A DNA stretch of 64,000 bases, taken from assembly GCA_016201865.1 (NCBI GenBank), contig JACQCA010000019.1:1-64000 (forward strand), given 5' to 3'. The DNA comes from Nitrospirota bacterium. GTDB taxonomy: Bacteria; Nitrospirota; Nitrospiria; JACQBZ01. Shown here piece by piece: positions 24,055 through 33,013 of this stretch. The notes under the pieces are model-generated. The model saw nothing but the letters and a program-made list of their open reading frames with translations. It did not search any database and was not told the DNA's origin. Each line of letters begins with the position of its first letter. The stretch's first letter is position 1. The position numbers and the translations under genes were made by a program.

Positions 24055-26226
24055 ATGCGACTGTTTAAACGACTGAACAAAATATCATGCGCCGGGTTGT
24101 TGACGGCCGGCCTCTTGATCGGCTGCGGCTCGAACTCGGACAAAGACGGAACGTTGATCCTTAAGTCGTCTCCTTTCCTCGCGATTCAGGGAAGGACGGA
24201 TGTCGCGGCCGTTCTGACGATCGGCGGGAAGATCTGTCCGCTCAGCGTCGATGCGGATCTGACGCTCGGCGGTCAATGCCCCGATCTCCCCTTTGGGACC
24301 CAATCCTATATCTTGGAATATACGGCGGGAGGAGTCGTCATCGCCCAAGCGAGCGGCGCGGTGACGATCGTCAAGGGCCACACGGCCGAAGCGGATGTTC
24401 CATCGCTCGATACGAGCATGGACGATGATGGAGACGGTTATACCAATCTCGATGAGGTGATCGCCGGAACCGATCCGAAGGATCCAAGGTCACATCCGGC
24501 CCGACTCACGGTGACGAAATCCGGCGTCGGCACGGGAAGGGTAGCGGGGCCCGGGATTGATTGCGGGACGGATTGCTCCGAGCTCTATCAAAGCAGTGCG
24601 AGCGTGACTCTTACCGCCGCTCCGGATACGGGTTTTGCCTTTGCCGGTTGGAGCGGAGACTGTGCGGGAACCGGTCTTTCAACGACGATGACGATGAATG
24701 CCGACAAGAGCTGCACGGCGGCCTTCAATGTGCCATGGGCCATCTCGACGATCGACAGCGCAGGAGATGTCGGGCAGTATGCCACCATTGCATTGGATTC
24801 CACAAACAAGGTTCACATTGCTTATTATGACGCTGCCACGAATAGCGACCTGAAATATATCACGAACGCTTCGGGTCCGTGGGTGCCATCGACGGTCGAC
24901 AGCGCGGGGGATGTAGGGCAATATGCCTCCATTGCCGTCGATGCCGCTGGGGTTCATATCGGTTATTACGATGTCACAAACACTGCGCTGAAGTATGCCA
25001 CGTCTCCAGACGGCGTGTCATGGGTATCCACCATAGTGGACAATCCCCGCGATGAAGATGTAGGGCAATATGCCTCCATTGCCGTCGATGCCGCTGGGGT
25101 TCATATCGGTTATTACGATGTCACAAACACGGCGCTGAAGTATGCCACGTCTCCAGACGGCGTGTCATGGGTATCCACCATGGTGGACAATTCCGGCTTT
25201 GTGGGACAATTTGCATCTCTGACCGTGGATAGTACGGGTAAGAGGTATATCGGTTATTACGATGCGACCAACGGCGATCTCAAATATGCCGAGTCGATTA
25301 CACCCGTCAAGCTGTTCAACGACGATTTTGAGACCGGCTTAGACCCGTTGAAATGGACGGCCGATATAAGTCCTACATGTCCGTCTCCATGGGGCCTGAC
25401 CTCCCCGCCATCGCACGGTGGTTCATGGTCGGTTACCGATAGTCCCACCGGTAATTACAGCAGCAACACCGATTGTTCTATAACCATGAAAAATTCGGTG
25501 CCCATTACGGACTTAACCGAGTTGTCCTTCTGGCATCAATATTCGCTTGATGTGAATACAGGTTTTGCTCATGTGGAAATATCGACCGATGGAGGAGCAA
25601 CCTGGCCTACGATACCGGCTATCTATGGAAAAAAATATGGAAAATCACCGGACTGGCCGAGCTGGACGCCGGTATCCATTGATCTGAGCAGTTATATCAG
25701 TCCATCGGTCAAGATACGATTCAGATTAATACCAACCGGCGCACCTGCCGATGGCTGGTACATTGACGATATTGCCATTAAGCAAAACTATACGGCCGAA
25801 ACCCTTGACGGAAACAATCCTCAAAATCCCGACGTGGGACAGTATGCCTCCATTGCGCGGGACAAGACCACGAATACGATTCACATCAGCTACTACGACG
25901 TCTCCAATGGAACACTCAAATATGCCACGAACGCCTCGGGTTCATGGATCACCTCCACGATCGACGGCACGGTCAATGTAAATAAAGTGGGACAATACAC
26001 CTCCATCGCGGTCGATTCGAACGGCAAGGTCCATATCAGTTATTATGATTTAACCAATCATGCGCTGAAATACGCCACGAATGGTTCGGGTTCATGGGCG
26101 ACCTACACAATCGACACGGGTAATGTGGGGCAGTATACCTCCATTGCGGTCGACTCAAACAGAAAAGTGCATATCGCCTATTACGATGCCGCCAACGGTG
26201 ACCTCAAATACGCCACGAGTCAATAG
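24055..26226 (+). CDS. large surface lipoprotein with propeller-like repeats and inserted jelly-roll domain
   Basis: A 723-residue lipoprotein (lipobox LLIGCGSN); the ATG at 24055 has AGGAAAAGCG upstream. Domains in order: a short N-terminal beta domain; a Ca-binding-like DDDGDGYTNLDEVIAGTDP (thrombospondin type-3-like); an InlB-like bacterial repeat (FAFAGWSGDCAGTG). Then come repeats of about 49 residues built on VGQYASIAVD...HIGYYD...LKYATS, probably propeller blades. A jelly-roll or MAM-like domain (FETGLDPLKWTAD...WYIDDIAI) interrupts the repeats. Two blades are nearly identical at the DNA level, showing recent duplication. Function unknown; adhesion or ligand binding is plausible. Confidence 0.75.
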   Translation: MRLFKRLNKISCAGLLTAGLLIGCGSNSDKDGTLILKSSPFLAIQGRTDVAAVLTIGGKICPLSVDADLTLGGQCPDLPFGTQSYILEYTAGGVVIAQASGAVTIVKGHTAEADVPSLDTSMDDDGDGYTNLDEVIAGTDPKDPRSHPARLTVTKSGVGTGRVAGPGIDCGTDCSELYQSSASVTLTAAPDTGFAFAGWSGDCAGTGLSTTMTMNADKSCTAAFNVPWAISTIDSAGDVGQYATIALDSTNKVHIAYYDAATNSDLKYITNASGPWVPSTVDSAGDVGQYASIAVDAAGVHIGYYDVTNTALKYATSPDGVSWVSTIVDNPRDEDVGQYASIAVDAAGVHIGYYDVTNTALKYATSPDGVSWVSTMVDNSGFVGQFASLTVDSTGKRYIGYYDATNGDLKYAESITPVKLFNDDFETGLDPLKWTADISPTCPSPWGLTSPPSHGGSWSVTDSPTGNYSSNTDCSITMKNSVPITDLTELSFWHQYSLDVNTGFAHVEISTDGGATWPTIPAIYGKKYGKSPDWPSWTPVSIDLSSYISPSVKIRFRLIPTGAPADGWYIDDIAIKQNYTAETLDGNNPQNPDVGQYASIARDKTTNTIHISYYDVSNGTLKYATNASGSWITSTIDGTVNVNKVGQYTSIAVDSNGKVHISYYDLTNHALKYATNGSGSWATYTIDTGNVGQYTSIAVDSNRKVHIAYYDAANGDLKYATSQ
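24910..25191 (+). repeat. 147-bp near-identical tandem duplication inside lipoprotein gene
   Basis: The sequence from GATGTAGGGCAATATGCC onward recurs after exactly 147 bp (49 codons). Over about 135 bp there are only a few differences. The period is in frame, so one propeller blade was added. Confidence 0.85.
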
Positions 26227-26249
26227 CAGGGGCTCGCGGTCGTTCGGAT

Positions 26250-26729
26250 CTACACCGTTTCGCCTTGGACCATGGAGCAGTGGTCGTGCGCGATCTTCCA
26301 GCGTGATCCATCCTTGAGGAAGACATAGGTGCAGAGCTGTTCAATCCGCTGTTCCCCTTTTTCATGGACCGAGAGCCGGATCGATTCCCGTACGACGAGA
26401 TAAGCCATCTCGGGGCCGATACGGCTGGCCCTTACTTTAGGCTGGTAACTGCACGTTAGGCCGGGAAGCGGGTTCATCGACTGTTTCAATTCCTTAATCG
26501 TTTCATCGAGCGTGGACTGGAGGCCGTCGCTGATGATCTCGGCATTCGCCAGGTAATAGTCGCGCAGTCGGTCCGCATCATTGCATGAAACCTGATAGGC
26601 GGCATCAAGGACCTTCAGAAAGACCTCTTCCTTTTCCGCGCTCTTTTCAGCGGCTCGCAATGGATCCGGACCGAAGATAAGACATAAAACAGCCATGATA
26701 ATTCCCCAACCGAGTTTTGAAGATAACAC
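26250..26729 (-). CDS. exported NTF2-like (SnoaL-type) protein
   Basis: A 159-residue protein with an N-terminal signal peptide (WGIIMAVLCLIFGPDPLRAAE). The NTF2/SnoaL-like fold is suggested by a first helix VFLKVLDAAYQVSCNDADRL, the strand-helix DYYLANAEII, paired strands GPEMAYLVVRESIRL and TYVFLKDGSRWKIAHDH at the end. The terminal WKIAHDHCS is typical of DUF4440/SnoaL_3 proteins. Two or three cysteines could form a disulfide in the periplasm. Function unknown. It converges on the lipoprotein gene and follows a palindromic repeat. Confidence 0.65.
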   Translation of the reverse strand: MLSSKLGWGIIMAVLCLIFGPDPLRAAEKSAEKEEVFLKVLDAAYQVSCNDADRLRDYYLANAEIISDGLQSTLDETIKELKQSMNPLPGLTCSYQPKVRASRIGPEMAYLVVRESIRLSVHEKGEQRIEQLCTYVFLKDGSRWKIAHDHCSMVQGETV

Positions 26730-26771
26730 GGGCGCCTCCTTGTTAAGGTTACAACGTCACGATAACTGTCT

Positions 26772-26795
26772 GGGGACAGATTTAAATCTGTCCCC
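26772..26795. repeat. palindrome of the GGGGACAGATTT family, copy 1
   Basis: GGGGACAGATTT followed immediately by AAATCTGTCCCC, 24 bp, perfect. The same arms occur at 51592-51620. It lies at the 3' end of the M1 peptidase gene and may double as its terminator. Confidence 0.85.
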
Positions 26796-26805
26796 TCCCG
26801 GTTTA

Positions 26806-29031
26806 CTATCGTTCCTTTCGGTCTTGAGCCGGCAGCGCGGCCAGGGCTTGGCGGCGAGCCAGCGTCGAGGCGGATTCTTTGACCAAGCTCCCGTCCTCCC
26901 GCGGCACAAGCACGGACATCGGTGATTGAATCACGGGCCATTCGCCTTTGACGACATTGGACGGTTCGTCGCCCTCGAAACCGAGATAGCTGTATTTGCC
27001 GTAATGCGGCAGTTTTCGTCCGAGGCCGGGAAGCGCGGCGGCATGATCCGCGGCCAACCATGCGATGGTATGGGCCGGGTTCATCGGGCGGCGCGCGGTC
27101 AGCACGATGGAATGACCTTCGCGGACGATCTCCGTCCGGCCGATGCGCAGAACGGCGGGGTCGATCGCGACATCGTTTCCCGCCAGCGCCTCGACGATTT
27201 GCGGGCGGAAACGATTTTCCCAGCCGAAAAGCCAGACGACGCGGTCGTCCGGCAGCTTGCTCAGCTCGCTGTCCGATTTAATCTCGATCGAGCCGGACTG
27301 AAACTGTTTTAAGGATTCGGCGAGTTTGCGGTAAGCCTCCCGTAGCGCGTCCACGGCGGCGGATGGAATGACGATCAAGACCTTTTCGGCGCCGAACATC
27401 TGTGTCAGCGCCGGAGGAATTTCATTGCGGTCCAAACGGCGGAAGAGATCGAACTCCGGATCCATGTCCAATCGCAGCGGGCGTGCCGGTAAGGCCAGTT
27501 CAAGGTTAAGACGTTTCGTATCCAGAATCACGGTGGTCTGGTAGGCCTGCTCGCGGCCTTCGAGAGTCACGGCGACCGGGACGCGGAGCCGATAGGCCGG
27601 GCCGGGCTGGGTCTGTTCAATGAGCGCCGTGAGAAGGTAACCCTTCCCCAGGGCCTGCATCTTCGCATTGCTGACCGCAAGCGACGGCGCGCCGATCCGG
27701 TTGACCCACGGGTCGAATTCGTTCTTCAAGTCTCTTCCGGCGACGCCGGAGAAGGCGTTCTGAAGATCGGCGAAGGTCGCGCGGCGGAACTTATTCTCTC
27801 GGTAGAATTTTTGCAGGCCTTGAACAAAAGTCTCATCGCCCAACTCAAGGCGCAGCATGTGGAAGAACATCAGAGTCTTGCCGTACCCGACCGCTTCCGT
27901 GGCCTGGCTGTGGCGCGCGCGAAATTCGGTTAAGGGGAAATCTTTTCCGGCCGCGACGGTGTCGGTATATTTCTGGAGCGTCGCTCGTCGGTAATCTGCC
28001 CCGGCGCCGCGTTGCTCTTGGATCAGATGATCGGCCAGGTAGGCCGTCAGCCCCTCGCTCCAGTTGCCGGTTGAGTAATCGACATAAACGCCGTTGCCCC
28101 ACCAGTTATGGAGGATCTCATGGGGATAGGAGGAATGGAGGATGAAGGGAAGCCGGATCACGGCCGGCCCCAGCAGCGTGAAGGACGGCATGCCGTAACC
28201 GGTCTCCCAGAAATTTTCGACGAGCGCGAATTTCTTGTAGGGATACGGCCCGATCAGCTTGTCGTACATTTCCAGGTACCGGACCGTCGCATCGAGGTAA
28301 CGGCTTGCCAGCGTCTCGTCCGGGGTTCGCAGAAAGGCCATCGCCTGCAGGCCGTTCGCGGCGCGTTGATATTCGGTGAACCGGCCGCCGACGATATAAA
28401 TCTCGTCCTGAGGCTCGGGGGATTCCCACCGGCTCTCGACGAGTCCGTCCTTGCGTTCATGCCGCGACCGTTCGCCCTGGCTGACTGCCTCCCAGTGCTC
28501 CGGCAGCCGAAGGTCCATCGTGAAGGTGACCGGATCATCGTTGAACCACGGATACCAGTGGGTCGAGCCGGACAGGACGATTCCGTCCAAGGCGATCAAA
28601 CCGGGTGTCTCGCTGAAGCTGCGCGCGTAGACCTCCCGTTCCGGCTTGAGCGGATGATCGATCCGCCCTTGGTATCGAATGACAAAAACGAGTTTTCCGG
28701 CGGGCAGGGTCAGCGCGTATCGCGCGGAGCGGATCGCATCATCCAATGACGGTTCATCCCGATCGTCCGGATCCGGTTCCTTCAACCGGATGATTTTCAC
28801 GCCCTCGGTGGGCGAGATCGGCTCCAACCCGTCGTGGAGTGAGAACGTCAGTTTTCCCCCCTCGGCCCGGACCCGTGCTTCCGGCAACGTGATCGTGTCC
28901 TCGACTTTGAGTTCGTGACGGTTAGGTTGTATCGCGATCTGCATTTCATGGCGGATCATCTCTTGAGCGCAGAGGGGAAACGGAAGGAGGATCAGAACGG
29001 CCAGGGACAACCATTTTAAAAACGGCTTCAC
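26806..29031 (-). CDS. M1-family zinc aminopeptidase-like protein, exported
   Basis: About 741 residues from the GTG at 29031, which has CAGGAGAA upstream and begins directly with a signal peptide (WLSLAVLILLPFPLCAQ). The M1 gluzincin site is HEILHNWWG, followed by the third zinc ligand Glu in NWSEGLTAYLAD. A downstream Tyr-bearing segment and the N-terminal beta domain (HEMQIAIQPNRHELKVEDT) also fit. The GxMEN-type motif is not obvious (GYGMPSFTLLG instead), as in other divergent periplasmic M1 proteins. The C-terminal 250 residues have no clear assignment. Probably a periplasmic peptidase. Confidence 0.85.
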   Translation of the reverse strand: MKPFLKWLSLAVLILLPFPLCAQEMIRHEMQIAIQPNRHELKVEDTITLPEARVRAEGGKLTFSLHDGLEPISPTEGVKIIRLKEPDPDDRDEPSLDDAIRSARYALTLPAGKLVFVIRYQGRIDHPLKPEREVYARSFSETPGLIALDGIVLSGSTHWYPWFNDDPVTFTMDLRLPEHWEAVSQGERSRHERKDGLVESRWESPEPQDEIYIVGGRFTEYQRAANGLQAMAFLRTPDETLASRYLDATVRYLEMYDKLIGPYPYKKFALVENFWETGYGMPSFTLLGPAVIRLPFILHSSYPHEILHNWWGNGVYVDYSTGNWSEGLTAYLADHLIQEQRGAGADYRRATLQKYTDTVAAGKDFPLTEFRARHSQATEAVGYGKTLMFFHMLRLELGDETFVQGLQKFYRENKFRRATFADLQNAFSGVAGRDLKNEFDPWVNRIGAPSLAVSNAKMQALGKGYLLTALIEQTQPGPAYRLRVPVAVTLEGREQAYQTTVILDTKRLNLELALPARPLRLDMDPEFDLFRRLDRNEIPPALTQMFGAEKVLIVIPSAAVDALREAYRKLAESLKQFQSGSIEIKSDSELSKLPDDRVVWLFGWENRFRPQIVEALAGNDVAIDPAVLRIGRTEIVREGHSIVLTARRPMNPAHTIAWLAADHAAALPGLGRKLPHYGKYSYLGFEGDEPSNVVKGEWPVIQSPMSVLVPREDGSLVKESASTLARRQALAALPAQDRKER

Positions 29032-29120
29032 GATATTCTCCTGATCCGAAGCGACAGGCAATGTTTGCATGATAACAATTCTAAAAACGTAAATCAATTA
29101 TAGTCGAATGATACGGAAGC

Positions 29121-31292
29121 TCATTCCCGGCGGAGGCGGGGCGGCTTATTGGATAGGGAGTCTAAAGCCTTCCGAGCATCGGGAAAGTCGGGCTTGATCT
29201 CTAAAGCCCGTTCAAACGCCTGGCGCGCGTCACGAACCCGCCCTTTGAGGAGATAGGCGTTTCCAAGGTTATAATGGACCCCCTCATGAGTCGGTTGGAG
29301 TTTAAGTGCGATCTGGAATTCCTGTATGGCGTCGTCTAAATGTCCCAGGTCTGCATAGACTGTTCCCAGATTGTTGTGCGCCTCGGTAAAATCCGGTTTC
29401 AGCTTTACCGCCGCCTGGTATTCCCGGACGGCGTCCTCCAATCGTTTCTGTGCCGCATAGGCATTGCCCAGGTTATTATGGATCTCGGCCGAGTCCGGTC
29501 CTATCTTCAATGCCGTCCGATATTCCCGGACCGCTTCCTCCAAGCGGCCTTGCTCATCAAAAAGGCGGCCCAGTTTGTCGTGCGCCTCCACCCAATCCGG
29601 TTTTAGCTTTAATGCCGCCTGATATTCCCGAACGGCGTCTTCCCATCGCCCCAGATCTTTATAAGTAATTCCCAAGTTGTAGTGCGCCACGGCATGGTTA
29701 TGTTCTACTTTGAGTGCCGTTTGGTATTCTTGAGCTGCTTCCTCTAAGCGTCCCTGCATAGCATAGATGATGCCAAGGTTGTTGTGTGCATCGGCATAGT
29801 TCGGTTGTAACTTTAATGCGATTTGATATTCCTGAGCCGCGTCTTCCAAGCGTCGCAAATTTTCGTATACGACTCCCAGGTTGTTGTGCGCCTCGGCATA
29901 GTCCGGTTTTAGCTTTATTGCCGTTTGATATTCCTGAATGGCTTCCTCAAAACGCTGTTGTGCATCATAAGCAACTCCGAGATTATTATGCGTCCTTGCT
30001 TTTCCCGGTGCTTTGCTCACCACATCCTCCCACAGGCTTGCCTCGTTTTTCCAAACAAGATTTCTCTGGTAAGTGGCTGCTGAAAAAATGAGAAGGATCA
30101 AGGAAAGGGATAGGATCCTCGATAGGGAACCCGATATAAGCCGAGAGGCAGCGATCGATGCGGCCAAAATGAAGCCTGCCGAGGGTAGATACAGTCGATG
30201 CTCAAAGATCACATCGCGGATGGGAATGATCGAGGATTCAATGGACAAGGTCAGGAAGAACCAGAGAAGACCAAAGGCGATGAGTCGTGAGTTAGGGGTT
30301 CTGAATTTTAAGTTGAAGAGAAGAAACAACGACAAGGCAAACAACGACAAAAGAAACAAGAATGAGAGAAGCACCGAAGGTTCGAAGAAGGAATGATGGA
30401 TCGGATAGTCATAGTCTAAATTTTGGTTGATGGGCAAAACAAGTAGTCGGAGGTAAGTCATGATCACCCGGACCTGGGTGAAGAGATAGTCGGAGCGGGA
30501 AACCTCCGTAGTCTCTCGGGCCAACCCTGTTTCGGCCTCGCCTAAAGCCTCTGGAAGAGAGAGGGGAATAATGGATAACGTGATCAGGAATGGAATCAGC
30601 GTCATCCAATGTTTGCGGGTCAATGGCCAAAAGAAGACGGCCTCGATCAAGACGATCATTAGCGGTAATGTAAAGCTGATTTCTTTTGTTTTCATTGCTA
30701 AGACGGTCGAGACCCAGGCCCCGATATACCAGAGATATCGTCTCCTATTTCCTGATGGCATCACCCGCCATTTCAGATAACAGACTGCGGCGAGAAGATA
30801 AAACAAGGCGGCCAAGGAGGCAAATCGTTGAGCGATATAGGTCACGGCCTGGGTCTGAATGGGATGGGCAACAAACAACAGGGCCGTGGCCAGGGCGATC
30901 CAAGGAGCAGAAACCAGTTCTAAGTTTTGAGTTGAGAGTTTTGAGTTAAGATGAGCCGCTCGGAACCACAGTAGAACCAGAGAGTAAACCAGAAAACCGT
31001 TTGTGATATGAATCAGAAGATTGACGAGGTGATAGCCGAAGACAGAAAGGCCTCCGAAGTGGTAATTAAGGGCGAAGGACAGAAAACTCACATATCGGGT
31101 GCCGGAGAAGTCGAGGAAACTTCCCGGATCTTTGATTCGGGCATTATGGACAATAGTATGGTTATCATCAAAATGGAAAGTGGATGAGAAGGTATTAGAG
31201 TAGATGAGGGTGGCGAGTAGCGCGATCGTGAAAAAGACGGCTACAGGTCGGGTCAGGAGTCCATGAGCTTTTTCCCGATTCCCTTTCCCCAT
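29121..31292 (-). CDS. membrane protein with C-terminal TPR array (TMTC-like)
   Basis: A 723-residue protein. The first 400 or so residues are polytopic, with around ten or more hydrophobic segments. They carry a luminal-type FHFDDNHTIVHNARI near the N-terminus, an acidic DD motif reminiscent of GT-C glycosyltransferases and the DUF1736/TMTC family. From about residue 430 come eight regular 34-residue TPRs (pattern AHNNLGxxYxxxxRxEDAxxEYQxALKLxPD) plus a capping helix. Possibly an O-glycosyltransferase acting on exported proteins. The start lacks a Shine-Dalgarno; a promoter -10 lies 7 nt from the ATG. Confidence 0.8.
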   Translation of the reverse strand: MGKGNREKAHGLLTRPVAVFFTIALLATLIYSNTFSSTFHFDDNHTIVHNARIKDPGSFLDFSGTRYVSFLSFALNYHFGGLSVFGYHLVNLLIHITNGFLVYSLVLLWFRAAHLNSKLSTQNLELVSAPWIALATALLFVAHPIQTQAVTYIAQRFASLAALFYLLAAVCYLKWRVMPSGNRRRYLWYIGAWVSTVLAMKTKEISFTLPLMIVLIEAVFFWPLTRKHWMTLIPFLITLSIIPLSLPEALGEAETGLARETTEVSRSDYLFTQVRVIMTYLRLLVLPINQNLDYDYPIHHSFFEPSVLLSFLFLLSLFALSLFLLFNLKFRTPNSRLIAFGLLWFFLTLSIESSIIPIRDVIFEHRLYLPSAGFILAASIAASRLISGSLSRILSLSLILLIFSAATYQRNLVWKNEASLWEDVVSKAPGKARTHNNLGVAYDAQQRFEEAIQEYQTAIKLKPDYAEAHNNLGVVYENLRRLEDAAQEYQIALKLQPNYADAHNNLGIIYAMQGRLEEAAQEYQTALKVEHNHAVAHYNLGITYKDLGRWEDAVREYQAALKLKPDWVEAHDKLGRLFDEQGRLEEAVREYRTALKIGPDSAEIHNNLGNAYAAQKRLEDAVREYQAAVKLKPDFTEAHNNLGTVYADLGHLDDAIQEFQIALKLQPTHEGVHYNLGNAYLLKGRVRDARQAFERALEIKPDFPDARKALDSLSNKPPRLRRE

Positions 31293-31299
31293 GTCGGCT

Positions 31300-31328
31300 A
31301 ATATATCAAACGGTCTGGGGTGTGTAAA
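31300..31328 (-). promoter_or_regulatory. promoter abutting the TPR protein start
   Basis: Minus strand TTTACA (31323-31328), 17-bp spacer, TATATT (31300-31305), then exactly 7 nt to the ATG at 31292. The expected +1 coincides with the start codon. Confidence 0.65.
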
Positions 31329-31369
31329 GCAAAAGAGCGCAACGCGCAGACCAGAAAAACGCTCTCGGC

Positions 31370-31398
31370 TTGACGAAGAATCCGGCGATCCGTTAGAA
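31370..31398 (+). promoter_or_regulatory. promoter abutting the YkgJ-DUF2156 start
   Basis: TTGACG (31370-31375), 17-bp spacer, TTAGAA (31393-31398), then 7 nt to the ATG at 31406. No Shine-Dalgarno is present, consistent with a leaderless transcript. Confidence 0.6.
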
Positions 31399-31405
31399 TT
31401 TGACG

Positions 31406-32908
31406 ATGGAAGCGTCCAGTCCCGTCGATTCCGATCCGACGTTACCGCAACTCATTCCCAGCGTTCGCTGTCTGTCCTGCGACGTCTGCTGCCGGTTTCC
31501 GGAGAAGGACAGCCCGCTGGCGCCCTACTTCACGGCCGGGGAGATTCAAAGGGCGATCGAACGGGGCATCCCGTCGGAACGATTTCCGGATCCGCAAGGT
31601 TGCCGAATCAAACTCATCCCCCATCCGCTTGGAGAGGGATACATCTGTCCCGCCTTTGATCCGGCCGAAAACGGCTGCCGGATTTATAACGATCGTCCAT
31701 TGGATTGCCGGTTATTTCCACTGGCCTTGATGTGGGATCCTTCCAAAAGCGCCGTGCTTCTCGGATACGACCGCAAATGCCCATTTATCGTGGAAACGCT
31801 TTTTGAGGCGGCGCCATTTGAGTACGGCCGTTTGATGGCCGCCCGGCTGGAATCGGATGAGATGATCAAGGACCTGCAGGGGCACCCCGGATTGGTGGGC
31901 GAGTTTCAGGACGACGTGATGATCCTGACGCCGCTGCCCCGCTTGAGCGAGGCCTTGACCGGACAAAAATCGGCCGCTCGATCACGACCGTCTCCTGAAA
32001 CCGTCGGACTGACCCCGCTGACCGATACCGATCGTCCGCTTTTTGAGTCGGCGATAAAACGGACCCGGACGGAGCTTTCGAGTTATTCCTGGCCGGCGCT
32101 GATGATCTGGAAGGATCACTTCAAATATTACTGGGCGATCATCGACCGGCAGTTCTGTTTCTTTGCCGGATATGTCGACGGTCTGTTCATGCCTCTTCCG
32201 CCGATCGGAGCGTCCCTGACCGGCAAAGCCGTCCGACGGTGTTTTGAAATAATGGACGCCGTCAATCCCCATTCAGCGATATCCCGGATTGAAAATCTGG
32301 ATGCGGAGCTTGTCCCGTTTCTCGATGCGATGGGTTTTGTCGTCAAACCAAAGGAACAGGAATATCTGTATGACCGCGAGGCGCTTGTCCGTCTATCCGG
32401 GGATCGGTACAAATCCCAACGCTGGGCCTGTAACCGATTTGTGCGGGACCACCCAAAGGACAACGTCCGCTTGGAGCCCTATCGCTCTTCCGATCTCGAC
32501 GACTGCCTGGAACTGTATGCCCGTTGGAAGGACCAACAAGCCGATCATGACCCGCGTTCGGAAGACCGGATGATGCTGGAAGATGCCGCTTCGGCCCATC
32601 GGCGGGCATTGACGGAGTTTGAGGCCTTGGGCCTGATCGGGTGCGTGGTACGGCTGGCGGGAAAGATCGTCGGGTACACGTTCGGTTATTCCTTTCGGCC
32701 GGGTATCTTCTGTGTTCTGCTCGAGGTGGCCGATCATCGGATCACCGGTCTGTCGGCCTATCTCTTTCGCGAATTCTGCCGGGAGATGTCGGGCCATGCG
32801 ACGATCCATGCCATGGGCGATTCGGATCTTGCGCGCCTGCGCGCGGTCAAGCTCTCCTACCATCCATCGAAAATCATTCCATCTTATATCGTGACCCGAT
32901 CTCCGTGA
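31406..32908 (+). CDS. YkgJ cysteine-cluster domain fused to DUF2156 acyl/aminoacyl-transferase-like domain
   Basis: A 500-residue protein. Residues about 15-115 contain the YkgJ/CxxCxxCC cluster: RCLSCDVCCRFP, later YICPAFDPAENGCRIYNDRPLDCRLFPL, likely binding Fe-S or zinc. From about 215 to the end lies a DUF2156 double GNAT-like region (YYWAIIDRQFCFFAGY, RSSDLDDCLELYARWKDQQ, YTFGYSFRPGIFCVLLEVAD). This is related to the C-terminal domain of lysyl-phosphatidylglycerol synthase and similar aminoacyl transferases. Neither transmembrane segments nor a signal are present, so a cytosolic enzyme is likely. The substrate is unknown. This domain combination is unusual. Confidence 0.8.
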   Translation: MEASSPVDSDPTLPQLIPSVRCLSCDVCCRFPEKDSPLAPYFTAGEIQRAIERGIPSERFPDPQGCRIKLIPHPLGEGYICPAFDPAENGCRIYNDRPLDCRLFPLALMWDPSKSAVLLGYDRKCPFIVETLFEAAPFEYGRLMAARLESDEMIKDLQGHPGLVGEFQDDVMILTPLPRLSEALTGQKSAARSRPSPETVGLTPLTDTDRPLFESAIKRTRTELSSYSWPALMIWKDHFKYYWAIIDRQFCFFAGYVDGLFMPLPPIGASLTGKAVRRCFEIMDAVNPHSAISRIENLDAELVPFLDAMGFVVKPKEQEYLYDREALVRLSGDRYKSQRWACNRFVRDHPKDNVRLEPYRSSDLDDCLELYARWKDQQADHDPRSEDRMMLEDAASAHRRALTEFEALGLIGCVVRLAGKIVGYTFGYSFRPGIFCVLLEVADHRITGLSAYLFREFCREMSGHATIHAMGDSDLARLRAVKLSYHPSKIIPSYIVTRSP

Positions 32909-32922
32909 ATCATGACGACCGC

Positions 32923-32951
32923 TTGACTTAAGATCTTAATACTGATAACTT
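32923..32951 (+). promoter_or_regulatory. putative promoter for the 27-residue protein
   Basis: TTGACT, 17-bp spacer, TAACTT, about 60 bp before the small ORF, which itself has an AAGGAGG ribosome-binding site. Confidence 0.45.
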
Positions 32952-33013
32952 CATCATAGAAATCATGCGAATGATATACGGGCTCCCACTGATAATAATA
33001 AGGAGGCACTCCT

